A stretch of 55,765 nucleotides of DNA from Pseudomonas sp. GD03858 (GTDB lineage: Bacteria; Pseudomonadota; Gammaproteobacteria; Pseudomonadales; Pseudomonadaceae): assembly GCF_029840925.1 (NCBI RefSeq), contig NZ_JAOCDM010000023.1:1-55765 (forward strand). The letters run 5' to 3'. Under the pieces are notes generated by a model, which saw nothing but the letters and a program-made list of their open reading frames with translations, was not told the origin of the DNA and searched no databases. Position numbers and translations under genes: made by a program. Shown one piece after another: positions 25,673 to 35,364 of this stretch. Positions within the stretch are counted from its first letter, which is position 1. Every line of letters begins with the position of its first letter.

Positions 25673-26821
25673 ATGTCCCCAACCACCGGCCTGATCCTCT
25701 CTGGCGGCGGTGCCCGCGCCGCCTACCAGGTTGGCGTGCTGGCCGGCATCGCCGAACTGCTGCCCCCCGGCGCCGCCAATCCCTTCCCGGTGATCGTCGG
25801 CACCTCCGCCGGCGCCATCAACGCCGTCAAGCTGGCCAGTGGCGCGACTCGCTTCGTCGAATCGGTGCAACACCTCACCGCCTTCTGGCAGAACTTTCGC
25901 AGCCATCTGGTGCTGCGCAGCGACTGGCCCGGGGTGATCCGCCAGGCCAGCCGCTTCGTCGGCCACAGCCTGCTGGGGATCGGCGGGCAGGTGCCGGTGG
26001 CGCTGCTCGACAGCCGACCGCTGCGTCGCCTGCTGCACGAACACCTGGACCTGGATGGCATCGCCCATTCGCTGGCCTCCAACCAGCTTCGCGCGATTGC
26101 AGTGACCGCCTTCGGCTACGAGTCCGGCCAGGCGGTGACCTTCTACCAAGGCCGCGACACCATCGAACCCTGGCTGCGCCACCGGCGCATCGGCATGCCC
26201 ACGCCGCTGACCATCGACCATCTGCTGGCCAGCTCGGCGATTCCGCTGCTGTTCGCTCCGGTGCGGCTAGGGGAGGAGTTCTTCGGCGATGGCGCGGTGC
26301 GCCAGTCGGCGCCGATCAGCCCGGCGCTGCACCTGGGCGCCAGCCGCGTGCTGGTGGTGGGGGTCAGCGGCAACCCGCAACGGCCCGCGTCGCCCTTGCC
26401 GCCCCAGCGAATGTTCAGCGGTCAGCAGCCGAGCCTGGCGCAGATCGGCGGGCATATGCTCAACAGCACCTTCATCGACAGTCTCGAGGACGATATCGAA
26501 CTGCTGCAGCGGCTCAACCACCTCAGCCACCTGATGCCAGCGCACCTGGACGCCCGGCGCCTGGGGCTGGCGCCGATCGAGGTGCTGGTGGTGGCGCCCA
26601 GTCAACCGCTGGACGAGATCGCCGCCCGTCATCGGCGCGAGCTGCCGGCGGCGCTGAGGCTGTTCCTGCGTGGGCCCGGGGCGACCAGGACCAGCGGGGC
26701 GGGGGTGCTGAGCTACCTGCTGTTCGAGGCGAGCTATTGCAGCGAGCTGATCGAGCTGGGGCGCAAGGATGCGTTGGCCAAGAAGCGGGAATTGTGTCAG
26801 TTCCTGGGATTGCCTGGCTGA
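25673..26821 (+). CDS. Patatin-like phospholipase
   Basis: A 382-residue serine lipase-fold protein. The oxyanion motif is LILSGGGARAAYQVGVL, the nucleophile elbow VGTSAGAINAV, and the Asp of the dyad is in GDGAV. The C-terminal 150 residues form an extra helical region. No signal peptide, so cytoplasmic or membrane-peripheral. AGGAAGGA lies directly upstream of the ATG at 25673; the in-frame upstream extension would translate part of a REP element and is rejected. Confidence 0.9.
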   Translation: MSPTTGLILSGGGARAAYQVGVLAGIAELLPPGAANPFPVIVGTSAGAINAVKLASGATRFVESVQHLTAFWQNFRSHLVLRSDWPGVIRQASRFVGHSLLGIGGQVPVALLDSRPLRRLLHEHLDLDGIAHSLASNQLRAIAVTAFGYESGQAVTFYQGRDTIEPWLRHRRIGMPTPLTIDHLLASSAIPLLFAPVRLGEEFFGDGAVRQSAPISPALHLGASRVLVVGVSGNPQRPASPLPPQRMFSGQQPSLAQIGGHMLNSTFIDSLEDDIELLQRLNHLSHLMPAHLDARRLGLAPIEVLVVAPSQPLDEIAARHRRELPAALRLFLRGPGATRTSGAGVLSYLLFEASYCSELIELGRKDALAKKRELCQFLGLPG

Positions 26822-26944
26822 CCCTGTAGGAGCGGCCTTGTGTCGCGAAAGGGCTGCAGGGCAGCCCCAAGATTTATGCCACACCGCTGATATCGCCGGG
26901 GCCGCTTCGCAGCCCTTTCGCGACACAAGGCCGCTCCTACAGGG
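26822..26944. repeat. REP family A inverted pair
   Basis: Inverted TGTAGGAGCGGCC... arms about 45 bases apart, between the convergent patatin and mlaA genes. Confidence 0.9.
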
Positions 26945-26957
26945 ATCAGGGTTGCAT

Positions 26958-27773
26958 TTACTCGGCAATCTGCAGCTTGCGCGCCTGGGTATACACGTAC
27001 CGCAGCTTTTCGTACTCGAACGGCGAGTTGGTCTGTCCGTAGCGGAAGTTGGTGGTGTAGCGCTTGTCCACCGCCCGCAGCACGGTGAGCTCCGGGTGGT
27101 CGCTGGCGGTGTCGGGCACGTTCAGGTAGTTGATCTCCTTCTCCCCCACGTAGTCGACCACCAGCCCGGTGGTATCGCGCAGGTTCGACGGCCCGAGGAT
27201 CGGCAGCATCAGGTATGGCCCGTCCGGCACCCCGTAGAAGCCCAGGGTCTGGCCGAAGTCCTCGCTCTGCCGGGGCAGGCCCATCTTGGTCGCCGGGTCC
27301 CACAGGCCGCCGACACCGATGATGGTGTTGAACATCAGCCGCGCGGTGATCTGCGCCGAGCGCTTGGGCTTGAGCTGCAGCACGCTGTTGAACAGGTTGG
27401 GCACATCGCCCAGGTTGTTGAAGAAGTTGCTCACGCCGGTACGCACGAAACCGGGGGTGACGTAGCGGTAGCCGTCGACCACCGGCAGGAACACCCACTG
27501 GTCGAAGCGGTAGTTGAAGTGGTAGATGCGCCGGTTCAGCGATTCCAGCGGGTCGTAGATGTTCAGCGCGGCCAGGGTCGAGCGTTCGAATTCGCGCTGG
27601 TCAAGGCCAGGGTTGAACTTGAGCTCACGCAGCGGATCGACGAAACCGTCGGCCTCCACGGTGAGGGTTTCGGTCTTGTCGGCCTCGACCACGCTAGCAC
27701 GCGGCGCGACTTCCTCGGCCAGGACGCAGCCGCTGGCGAGCAGGGCGGTGACGAGCAGCAGTCTGTTAACCAC
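26958..27773 (-). CDS. mlaA: Phospholipid-binding lipoprotein MlaA (VacJ)
   Basis: A 271-residue outer-membrane lipoprotein that extracts mislocalised phospholipids from the outer leaflet. Signal sequence VNRLLLVTALLASGC with a likely lipidated Cys. The family core starts at YDPLESLNRRIYHFNY and includes NFFNNLGDVPNLFN, LMFNTIIGVGGLWD, FGQTLGFYGVPDGPYLMLP and GPSNLRD. About 60 residues precede the core, more than in E. coli MlaA. GTG 27773 is the start: GGAG lies seven bases upstream and the gene overlaps the hydrolase gene by eight bases. No other mla genes are nearby. Confidence 0.9.
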   Translation of the reverse strand: MVNRLLLVTALLASGCVLAEEVAPRASVVEADKTETLTVEADGFVDPLRELKFNPGLDQREFERSTLAALNIYDPLESLNRRIYHFNYRFDQWVFLPVVDGYRYVTPGFVRTGVSNFFNNLGDVPNLFNSVLQLKPKRSAQITARLMFNTIIGVGGLWDPATKMGLPRQSEDFGQTLGFYGVPDGPYLMLPILGPSNLRDTTGLVVDYVGEKEINYLNVPDTASDHPELTVLRAVDKRYTTNFRYGQTNSPFEYEKLRYVYTQARKLQIAE

Positions 27774-29064
27774 GGAAGAACTCCAGCATGGCGTCGCTGT
27801 TGACGCGGTAGTTGAGGTTGCCGCAATGGCCGCCATGGGGGTAGAGCGTCAGCCGTTCGCCGAACACCCGGCGCAGGAAGCCGATGTCGCCCGGGCCGAG
27901 GATCACATCGTCGGCGTTGTGCATCACGGCGATCTTGGGGCTGGCGCGCAGGTAGTCTTCCAGCGCGTACAGGCTCACCTGGTCGACCAGTTGCAGCAGG
28001 CTGTTGCCATCGGTGCGCGCCCGCCACATGGGGATCACCTGCTCGGTCAGGTAGCAGTCGAAGTCGCATTGCAGCGCTCGTTTGAAGAACGGCTCCAGGC
28101 TGCTGCCCTCGGTGATCGGGAACTTCGGCGGAATGATCAGGCCGCGACGGTTGATCAGGTCGGAGGTGAAGGCGATGTCGGCGGCCGAGAAGCGGAACGA
28201 AGTGCCGATGAGCATGGCCATCTGTTCATTGGACAGGTGCTGGCGCGACTTCTGGAAGTCATACAGCAGCGCTTCGTTGAGGTCGATGTAGCCCTTGTCC
28301 TGGAAGTAACGGGTGAGTTTTTCCAGCATCAACTCGTAGAACGTGGTGCTGCGGTCGATGCCCTTGACCCGGGTCTGCACCAGCTTGTCCAGGTTGGTGA
28401 TCGAGGTGTACAGGTTGACCGGCGGGTTGAGCAGCAGCACGCGCTTGAAGTTGAAGCTCTGGCGGGTTTCGTCGAGCTTGCTGACGAATGCCGCGTCCAG
28501 CGCCCCCAGGCTGTAGCCGGTGAGGTAGTACTCGCTGACCGGCAGGTGTGCCTGCTGGGCGCGCACCGCCTGCATGACCCGGTACAGGTCCTTGGCGTCC
28601 TCGCTGGTCACCCCGGGGGTGGCGAAGCGCGAGGCGGCGCTCATGAAGTCCCAGCTGGTCGGCGACGACAGCTGCACCACGTGGTAGCCGGCCTGGTAGA
28701 ACAGCTTCTTCAGGTACTCGTTGATGCTGCTGGAGTAGGGCGCGCCGGTGCCGGCGATCAGGAAGATCAACGGCGCTTCGTGGTCCTGTTTGGCCAGGCG
28801 GTAGCGCAGTTTCTTCACCGACCAGAAGTTGTCGGGCAGGGTGAACTCGCGCTCCGGGCGCAGGGTGAGGCTGTAGTCGGCCTGGTCGATGTCGTCGTCG
28901 CTGGGCAGCGTCGGGCGCTGTTCCGGCGGGGTGGTGGCGATGGTCGCCTCGAACGGGTTGGTCAACGGATAGCCGTAGCTCGCCGCGTCGATATCCCGCG
29001 CCGATGCAGCCGCGGCCAGGAGCAGGCCGCCGAGCAGGGCAGCGAGGCGCAAAGATCGAAGCAT
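27766..29064 (-). CDS. Periplasmic alpha/beta-hydrolase-like protein
   Basis: A 432-residue exported protein with signal peptide MLRSLRLAALLGGLLLAAAASA. The alpha/beta-hydrolase core has the oxyanion strand LIFLIAGTGAP, the nucleophile elbow GYSLGA, and a late catalytic His in LYPHGGHCG. GGGGGA lies five bases before the ATG at 29064. The stop overlaps the mlaA start, so the two are co-translated, which suggests a role in outer-membrane lipid handling. Substrate unknown; lipase or esterase activity is an inference. Confidence 0.75.
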   Translation of the reverse strand: MLRSLRLAALLGGLLLAAAASARDIDAASYGYPLTNPFEATIATTPPEQRPTLPSDDDIDQADYSLTLRPEREFTLPDNFWSVKKLRYRLAKQDHEAPLIFLIAGTGAPYSSSINEYLKKLFYQAGYHVVQLSSPTSWDFMSAASRFATPGVTSEDAKDLYRVMQAVRAQQAHLPVSEYYLTGYSLGALDAAFVSKLDETRQSFNFKRVLLLNPPVNLYTSITNLDKLVQTRVKGIDRSTTFYELMLEKLTRYFQDKGYIDLNEALLYDFQKSRQHLSNEQMAMLIGTSFRFSAADIAFTSDLINRRGLIIPPKFPITEGSSLEPFFKRALQCDFDCYLTEQVIPMWRARTDGNSLLQLVDQVSLYALEDYLRASPKIAVMHNADDVILGPGDIGFLRRVFGERLTLYPHGGHCGNLNYRVNSDAMLEFFRG

Positions 29065-29280
29065 GTAGTCCCCCAAGGAAAACGCAAGGTCGTGCAGTAC
29101 GCAGGCTAGGACCACGGCGAGTCGGACAAAGTTGCCCGTCGCCCTGTCGTTCGTCGCACAAGATGTTGCCGCGCCGGACAACGTTTGTCTTGTGCAACAT
29201 AGCTGCTGGGCCATGATTTTGCCTTGTCGCGGCCCGTGGGCGATCATGCGACGTTTCGATTACCGCTATTGGAGATTCGC

Positions 29281-29649
29281 ATGGCGCGTTGGTGGCCGCT
29301 CGTTGCCCTGTTGCTGTTCCTGCCGCTGTGGCTGGCGGCCAGTTATGGCGTGCGCTATGGGCTGATGGAGGATGCCCGGTGGGTCGGGCTGTGCAGCGTG
29401 CCGGGGGAGGTCTGGCAATGCCAGGCGCGATCGCTGCTGGGGCTGGGGATTCACTTCCAGGTCATCGCTTGGGGGGCATTGGGGTTGGCGTTGGTCTGCC
29501 AACTCGTGCCAGGCCGTGGCGGATGGTGGCTGGCGGTGCTGGCGCTGGTGTTCGGGATCCCGGCGCTGGTGCTGTATACCGCGAGCATCGCGGTGTTTGC
29601 CGTGGTACTGGCGGGGTTGCGGCTGGTGCGGCGATCACTGGTTGCCTGA
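29281..29649 (+). CDS. Small integral membrane protein, unknown function
   Basis: A 122-residue protein with four hydrophobic segments (about 4-22, 46-70, 76-92, 95-115), for example WWPLVALLLFLPLWLAA. Cysteines in VGLCSVPGEVWQCQA lie in a probable periplasmic loop and could form a disulfide. GGAG is six bases before the ATG at 29281. Divergent from the hydrolase-mlaA unit. No family recognised. Confidence 0.7.
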   Translation: MARWWPLVALLLFLPLWLAASYGVRYGLMEDARWVGLCSVPGEVWQCQARSLLGLGIHFQVIAWGALGLALVCQLVPGRGGWWLAVLALVFGIPALVLYTASIAVFAVVLAGLRLVRRSLVA

Positions 29650-29654
29650 TAGAG

Positions 29655-29730
29655 CCTGTTCGCGGGTAAACCCGCTCCCACAGGGTAGGGGAGTACCCTC
29701 TGTGGGAGCGGGTTTACCCGCGAAGAAGGC
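29655..29730. repeat. REP family B inverted pair
   Basis: TTCGCGGGTAAACCCGCTCC... and its inverted copy with a short spacer, between the convergent small membrane protein and GH17 genes. Confidence 0.92.
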
Positions 29731-29740
29731 AACGCATCAT

Positions 29741-31306
29741 TCAGGCCTTGCGCAAACGCAGACTGCGCCACAAGGCGGTGGTCATCATCACGCTGACCAC
29801 CGCCCAACCCCAGGCCTGGCGATTCGCCAACCCTTCCTGGAACAACTGCGGTGCCACTCCAGCGCCCACGATAAAGGCCAGTAACGCCACCTCCGCCCGC
29901 CGCGCCGGCACCGGCCGCAGCAGATAGACCACTGCCGGCAGCAGCAGCGCCGCGCTGGGGAAGCTGCGATAGCGCGGGTCGAACACCATCGCCAGCATGC
30001 TCACCGCCGCCGCGAACCCCGCCGCCAGCAGCCACTTGCCCGCGTGCGCATCGAGCCAGGCGAACAGCCGCTGGCGCCAGTCTTTACGCTGAGCCAGGGC
30101 CAGGGCGCCATGGGCCAGCACCAGCACGTTCAACACAGCCAGCGCCGCCGCCCACAGCCACTCCCCGGCAAAGCGGGCATTGGTGCGCATCAGCTCCCCC
30201 CACAGCCCCAGGCTGCCGGCACCCAGGGCCGCCAGCAACGGCAGCAGCAGGGCGGCGCGACGGCTTGCCGGGCGCCCAGCCAGGGCCAGGGTCGCCAGCA
30301 TCAACAACACGCTGGCCAGCAACCACTGTGGCCACAACGCCAGGTTGCTCACCGGCCCCTCGAGCACGCCCTTGTCCTGGCGGTCGGCGTCGTAAAGCCC
30401 CCAGTAGCCGCCCACGGCGCCTTCGCTGGCACGCTTCCAGGGCTGGTCGAACGCCTCGATCAGGTTGTAGCGCCAGCCGTTGGCCTCGGCCAGGGCGACG
30501 AAGCCGCGGATGAAACGCGCCTCGTTGACCCGACTCGGCTCCGCCGTCTCGCGCTGGCGGCCTTCGCTGGGCCAGCCGGTTTCGCCGATCAGGATGTCCT
30601 TGGGCGCGAAGCGGTTGCCGAACACCTGGCGAACTTCGGCCACGTGGGCCAACGCCGCATCGATGCCACGTGGGTCATCCTCCCAGTAGGGCAGCAAGTG
30701 GAGGGTCAGGAAGTCCACCGCCGGTGCGATCTGCGGATGTTGCAGCCAGAACTCCCAGACATCGGCGTAGGTCACCGGCACCTTCACCTGGCTTTTGACT
30801 TTGTCGATCAGCCCGGCCAGGCGCTCGCCGGTGACCTCCTTGCGCAGCAGCGTCTCGTTGCCGACGATCACCGCGCTGACCACGTCGGGGTTGGCGTTGG
30901 CCGTGGCGATCAACAGGTCGATTTCCTTGTCGGTGTCCACGGGGTTGGCATTGACCCAGGCGCCGAGCATCACCTTCAGGCCGTGCTTGCGCGCCAGCGC
31001 CGGGATCGCCTCCAGGCCGGTCATCGAATAGGTACGGATGCACTGGAATCGCTCGCTGAGCAATGCCAGGTCGGCGTCCATGCGCGCCGGACGCAGGCGA
31101 AACGGCTGGTCGAACGGTGACTGATCCTTGTCGAACGGGGTGTAGGACGCGCATTGCAGCTTGTGCGTCGGGCTCGCCGCATCGGGCAGGTGCACCGGTC
31201 TGCCGAGGCCGTACCAGAGCGCCCACAGCCCGACGAGGGCAAACAGGCAGGCGAGCAGGTACGCAGGCAGGAGCAGTCGGGTGTTGCTGGGCATCGGGCG
31301 GTCCAT
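29741..31306 (-). CDS. GH17-type membrane glucan enzyme (putative beta-1,6-glucan synthase / glucanosyltransferase)
   Basis: A 521-residue membrane protein. One N-terminal helix (LLACLFALVGLWALWYGL) anchors an extracytoplasmic GH17 TIM-barrel domain (about 55-310) with acid/base Glu in IVGNETLL and nucleophile Glu in IGETGWPS. The C-terminal third has about eight membrane helices. Related proteins (NdvC-like) are annotated as beta-1,6-glucan synthases, but the visible catalytic domain is of a hydrolase/transglycosylase family. Start 31306 is chosen; 31294 is also possible. Confidence 0.8.
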   Translation of the reverse strand: MDRPMPSNTRLLLPAYLLACLFALVGLWALWYGLGRPVHLPDAASPTHKLQCASYTPFDKDQSPFDQPFRLRPARMDADLALLSERFQCIRTYSMTGLEAIPALARKHGLKVMLGAWVNANPVDTDKEIDLLIATANANPDVVSAVIVGNETLLRKEVTGERLAGLIDKVKSQVKVPVTYADVWEFWLQHPQIAPAVDFLTLHLLPYWEDDPRGIDAALAHVAEVRQVFGNRFAPKDILIGETGWPSEGRQRETAEPSRVNEARFIRGFVALAEANGWRYNLIEAFDQPWKRASEGAVGGYWGLYDADRQDKGVLEGPVSNLALWPQWLLASVLLMLATLALAGRPASRRAALLLPLLAALGAGSLGLWGELMRTNARFAGEWLWAAALAVLNVLVLAHGALALAQRKDWRQRLFAWLDAHAGKWLLAAGFAAAVSMLAMVFDPRYRSFPSAALLLPAVVYLLRPVPARRAEVALLAFIVGAGVAPQLFQEGLANRQAWGWAVVSVMMTTALWRSLRLRKA

Positions 31307-31511
31307 CGTCAAGCGCAAAGGGCTAGATGATAGCCGCAAATGACCGGCGCCAAGCCTTTGGCATGCAAGGATCGCGCAGGCCGCGCTGGTGGCTTGGCGT
31401 TAATGGCACAGTGCTGTCGCTGATCGTTCGCTGGAGGTCGCTGACAGAGCAGGTCCTGCGCTGGGGCGGGTCGATGATGCAGTCTCCAAGACCTGACGAG
31501 GGGATGCTTTG

Positions 31512-32372
31512 ATGGCGACTTTTACAAGAGTACGACGTTTCCTGAGTGTGGGCGCCGCCCTGGTATTGACCATGAGCACTGCGCAGGCCATGGCCAAGGA
31601 AGTGAGCATCGGTTACGTGGATGGTTGGTCCGATAGCGTGGCCACCACCAACGTGGCTGCTGAGGTAATCAGGCAGAAACTCGGCTACGACGTGAAGCTG
31701 CAGGCCGTGGCCACTGGCATCATGTGGCAGGGCGTGGCCACCGGCAAGCTCGACGCCATGCTCTCGGCCTGGCTGCCGGTGACCCATGGCGAGTACTGGG
31801 CCAAGAACAAGGACAACGTGGTCGATTACGGCCCCAACTTCAAGGACGCCAAGATCGGCCTGATCGTCCCTGAGTACGTCAAGGCCAGCAGCATCGCCGA
31901 CCTCAAGACCGATGACAGCTTCAAGAAGAAGATCGTCGGCATCGACGCAGGCTCCGGGGTCATGCTCAAGACCGAGCAGGCGATCAAGGACTACGACCTG
32001 GCCGGCTACAAGCTCACCGCCAGCTCCGGCGCGGCGATGACCGCCGAGCTGGGCCGCTCCTACGCCAAGCAGCAGTCCATCGCCGTGACCGGCTGGGTGC
32101 CGCACTGGATGTTCGCCAAGTGGAAGCTCAAGTTCCTCGAGGACCCCAAAGGCGTGTACGGCGCCGCCGAGACGGTCAACAGCATCGGCAGCAAGGAGCT
32201 GGCGAGCAAGGCGCCGGAAGTGGCCGAGTTCCTCAAGAAGTTCCAGTGGCAGTCCAAGGACGAGATCGGCGAGGTGATGCTGGCGATCCAGGAAGGCGCC
32301 AAGCCCGAAGCGGCGGCCAAGGACTGGGTGGCCAAGCATCCGGAGCGGGTCAAGGAGTGGACCGGCAAGTAA
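31512..32372 (+). CDS. betX: Glycine betaine-binding periplasmic protein, BetX-like orphan
   Basis: A 286-residue OpuAC-type binding protein. Signal peptide (RRFLSVGAALVLTMSTAQAMA), then VSIGYVDGWSDSVATTN. Tryptophans suited to a betaine cage occur in DGWSDS, GIMWQG, SAWLP and TGWVPHWM. No permease or ATPase gene is adjacent; in P. aeruginosa the orphan BetX, beside yjcH-actP, feeds the CbcWV transporter. GAGGGG at about 31498-31503 precedes the ATG at 31512. Confidence 0.85.
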   Translation: MATFTRVRRFLSVGAALVLTMSTAQAMAKEVSIGYVDGWSDSVATTNVAAEVIRQKLGYDVKLQAVATGIMWQGVATGKLDAMLSAWLPVTHGEYWAKNKDNVVDYGPNFKDAKIGLIVPEYVKASSIADLKTDDSFKKKIVGIDAGSGVMLKTEQAIKDYDLAGYKLTASSGAAMTAELGRSYAKQQSIAVTGWVPHWMFAKWKLKFLEDPKGVYGAAETVNSIGSKELASKAPEVAEFLKKFQWQSKDEIGEVMLAIQEGAKPEAAAKDWVAKHPERVKEWTGK

Positions 32373-32399
32373 CCTCGCCGTAGAGGCCAGTGCGACCCT

Positions 32400-32480
32400 T
32401 TCGCGGGTAAACCCGCTCCCACAGGATCACCACGAACTTGAACATTGTGGCTTACCTGTGGGAGCGGGTTTACCCGCGAA
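32400..32480. repeat. REP family B inverted pair
   Basis: TTCGCGGGTAAACCCGCTCC... and inverted copy, spacer about 30 bases, just after the betX-like gene. Confidence 0.92.
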
Positions 32481-32618
32481 TGCCCCTGCTCGGGTTTTGG
32501 TTGTTGCGAAATCGGTAAAACACCGTTGCATCTAAGACTAAGGTCGTCTGGTTGGCGTCCAACGGCAGCATAAAGTGGAGTCGGGTTCTCCCTAATCTGT
32601 GCTGCTAGGACAAAAACA

Positions 32619-32930
32619 ATGAACGACAGCATTTACCTCTCGATACAGAACAGCCCGCGCTTCAAGGAGCTGGTCACCAAGCGCGAGCGCTTCGCCTGGA
32701 TTCTCTCGGCGATCATGCTCGGCCTCTACTGCGCCTTCATCCTCCTCATCGCCTATGGCCCGCACGTGCTGGGCGCCAAGCTCAGCCCCGACTCGTCGAT
32801 CACCTGGGGCATTCCCCTGGGCGTCGGCCTGATCATTTCGGCCTTCGTGCTGACCGGCATCTACGTGCGGCGCGCCAACGGTGAGTTCGATGAGCTGAAC
32901 AAGGCCATCCTGAAGGAGGCGCAACAATGA
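32619..32930 (+). CDS. yjcH: DUF485 membrane protein YjcH
   Basis: A 103-residue inner-membrane protein with two membrane helices ([22 protein letters not shown] and [19 protein letters not shown]). DUF485 genes almost always precede acetate/solute symporters and are thought to assist them. The stop overlaps the actP start in an ATGA. Confidence 0.92.
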   Translation: MNDSIYLSIQNSPRFKELVTKRERFAWILSAIMLGLYCAFILLIAYGPHVLGAKLSPDSSITWGIPLGVGLIISAFVLTGIYVRRANGEFDELNKAILKEAQQ

Positions 32931-34591
32931 TTCGCCACGCCAAGACCTTGGCCGTACTGGCCTGCGGCGCTTTCGCACCCGCCGTGTGGGCCGCCGATGC
33001 CCTGACCGGCGAGGTGCAGAAACAGCCGCTGAACGTCTCGGCGATCGCCATGTTCGTGGCCTTCGTCGCCTTCACCCTGGGGATCACCTACTGGGCCTCC
33101 AAACGCAACAAGTCGGCGGCCGACTACTACGCCGCCGGCGGCAAGATCACCGGCTTCCAGAACGGCCTGGCGATTGCCGGCGACTACATGTCCGCGGCCT
33201 CGTTCCTGGGCATTTCCGCGCTGGTGTTCACCTCGGGCTATGACGGCCTGATCTACTCCATCGGCTTCCTGGTCGGCTGGCCGATCATCCTGTTCCTGAT
33301 CGCCGAACGCCTGCGCAACCTGGGCAAGTACACCTTCGCCGACGTGGCCTCGTATCGCCTCGGGCAGAAGGAAATCCGCACCCTGTCGGCCTCGGGCTCG
33401 CTGGTGGTGGTGGCGTTCTACCTGATCGCGCAGATGGTCGGTGCCGGCAAGCTCATCGAGCTGCTGTTCGGCCTGGACTACCACGTGGCGGTGATCCTGG
33501 TGGGCATCCTGATGTGCCTGTACGTGCTGTTCGGCGGCATGCTGGCCACCACCTGGGTGCAGATCATCAAGGCGGTGCTGCTGCTGTCCGGTGCCAGCTT
33601 CATGGCGCTGATGGTGATGAAGCACGTGGGCTTCGACTTCAACACCCTGTTCTCCGAAGCGATCAAGGTGCACGCCAAGGGCGAGGCGATCATGAGCCCA
33701 GGCGGCCTGGTCAAGGACCCGATCTCGGCCTTCTCGCTGGGCCTGGCGCTGATGTTCGGTACCGCTGGCCTGCCACACATCCTGATGCGCTTCTTCACCG
33801 TCAGCGACGCCAAGGAAGCGCGCAAGAGCGTGCTGTACGCCACTGGCTTCATCGGCTACTTCTACATCCTGACCTTCATCATCGGCTTTGGCGCGATCCT
33901 GCTGGTCAGCACCAACCCTGACTTCAAGGACGCCGCCGGCGCCCTGATCGGCGGCAACAACATGGCGGCGGTGCACCTGGCCGATGCCGTGGGTGGCAGC
34001 GTGTTCCTCGGCTTCATCTCGGCGGTGGCCTTCGCCACCATCCTGGCGGTGGTTGCCGGCCTGACCCTGGCTGGTGCCTCGGCGGTGTCCCACGACCTGT
34101 ACGCCAGCGTCTGGCGCAAGGGCAAGGCCAACGACAAGGACGAAATCCGCGTGTCGAAGATCACCACCATCGCCCTCGGCGTGCTGGCGATCGGCCTGGG
34201 GATCCTGTTCGAGAAGCAGAACATCGCCTTCATGGTTGGCCTGGCCTTCTCCATTGCCGCCAGCTGCAACTTCCCGGTGCTGCTGCTTTCGATGTACTGG
34301 AAGAAGTTGACCACCCGCGGCGCCATGATCGGCGGCTGGATGGGCCTGGTCAGCGCGGTGGGCCTGATGGTTCTCGGTCCGACCATCTGGGTGCAGATCC
34401 TCGGCCACGAGAAAGCCATCTACCCGTACGAATACCCGGCGCTGTTCTCGATGATCATTGCCTTCGCCGGCATCTGGTTCTTCTCGGTCACCGACAAGTC
34501 CAAGGCCGCCGAAGACGAGCGTGCGTTGTTCTTCCCACAGTTCGTGCGTTCGCAGACCGGCCTCGGGGCCAGCGGCGCGGTCTCTCACTAA
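32927..34591 (+). CDS. actP: Cation/acetate symporter ActP
   Basis: A 554-residue sodium:solute symporter (SSS family) for acetate and related short acids. A signal-like N terminus ([17 protein letters not shown]) precedes about 13 membrane helices. Family sequence [32 protein letters not shown] is present in pieces ([21 protein letters not shown]). Co-translated with yjcH and followed by a strong terminator. Confidence 0.94.
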   Translation: MIRHAKTLAVLACGAFAPAVWAADALTGEVQKQPLNVSAIAMFVAFVAFTLGITYWASKRNKSAADYYAAGGKITGFQNGLAIAGDYMSAASFLGISALVFTSGYDGLIYSIGFLVGWPIILFLIAERLRNLGKYTFADVASYRLGQKEIRTLSASGSLVVVAFYLIAQMVGAGKLIELLFGLDYHVAVILVGILMCLYVLFGGMLATTWVQIIKAVLLLSGASFMALMVMKHVGFDFNTLFSEAIKVHAKGEAIMSPGGLVKDPISAFSLGLALMFGTAGLPHILMRFFTVSDAKEARKSVLYATGFIGYFYILTFIIGFGAILLVSTNPDFKDAAGALIGGNNMAAVHLADAVGGSVFLGFISAVAFATILAVVAGLTLAGASAVSHDLYASVWRKGKANDKDEIRVSKITTIALGVLAIGLGILFEKQNIAFMVGLAFSIAASCNFPVLLLSMYWKKLTTRGAMIGGWMGLVSAVGLMVLGPTIWVQILGHEKAIYPYEYPALFSMIIAFAGIWFFSVTDKSKAAEDERALFFPQFVRSQTGLGASGAVSH

Positions 34592-34603
34592 GCGCTTGAA
34601 GGA

Positions 34604-34641
34604 AAGCACCAACGCCCCGGCTTGCCGGGGCGTTGGTGCTT
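34604..34641 (+). terminator. Intrinsic terminator after actP
   Basis: Eighteen-base perfect arms (AAGCACCAACGCCCCGGC at 34604-34621 and its complement at 34624-34641), 12 bases after the actP stop. It also marks the left edge of the fimbrial insertion. Confidence 0.9.
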
Positions 34642-34788
34642 CTGACACTCCACTGCTGCAAGTCCCTGGGAAATTTCTCACGCCCTCTGGGAACGGTCTT
34701 ACTCAGCCCACCTGCCATGCTCACTAATAATTCTCCTTGCCAACTGCACTAACGCCGTAAGGCACGAAACCTTCAAGGAGATTTACTT

Positions 34789-35274
34789 GTGAAACGTCTT
34801 TTCATGGCCCTTCCCCTGGCATTGATGACCACCGCAATGGCCCATGCCGCTGATCCCATCGAAAAGCAGGTTCAGGTGACCGCCACGGTGCCGACCGATG
34901 CCTTCTATGTGGAACCGGTGGGTGGCAACTGGATGAACGATCCGCAAGAGCTGGGCTGGAACTCGTTCCGCGGCGAGCTGCAGTCGATCAGCAAGCAGCT
35001 GCAGGTCAAGTCCACCGTTGGTCCGATCTCGGCCTATCTGTTGTCTCCGGCCGCCATCACCAGCGGCACCAACAGCATCGGCCTGAACGTCAAGGTGGCC
35101 GACACCGTGCTGACCACCACCTCGGCTGAGGTGATCTCCCAGGCCCAGGCGGCGCCGGGCGCCGTTGTCGGCTTCGAGATCGCGGCCCAGGCCGCGCCTT
35201 CGAGCGGTTATGTGCCGGGCAACTATCAGGGTCTGGTCAGCATGATGTTCGAAACTGCCGCGCCAACCCCGTAA
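34789..35274 (+). CDS. CS1/Cbl-type (alpha) fimbrial major subunit
   Basis: A 161-residue pilin. Signal peptide MKRLFMALPLALMTTAMAHA, then a mature start DPIEKQVQVTATVPTDAFY that parallels the donor strand of CS1 CooA (VEKNITVTASV). The C-terminal GYVPGNYQGLVSMMFE matches the family end (GNYSGVVSLV). There are no cysteines, as in CS1 pilins. Translation starts at GTG 34789, with AAGGAG eight bases upstream. First gene of the fimbrial operon. Confidence 0.88.
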   Translation: MKRLFMALPLALMTTAMAHAADPIEKQVQVTATVPTDAFYVEPVGGNWMNDPQELGWNSFRGELQSISKQLQVKSTVGPISAYLLSPAAITSGTNSIGLNVKVADTVLTTTSAEVISQAQAAPGAVVGFEIAAQAAPSSGYVPGNYQGLVSMMFETAAPTP

Positions 35275-35364
35275 CGCACTGCCCACCGCACCTATCCGTT
35301 GTCGCCTGTCCTTCACCCCGGGGTTAGCTCCCCGGCGGTGGAGGAAGCCTACCTGCGTAAGAAA

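Noticed and set aside
31333..31511. Short open frame upstream of the betX-like gene
   Set aside because: No ribosome site or coherent protein; the region looks like a leader or promoter segment without an identifiable element.
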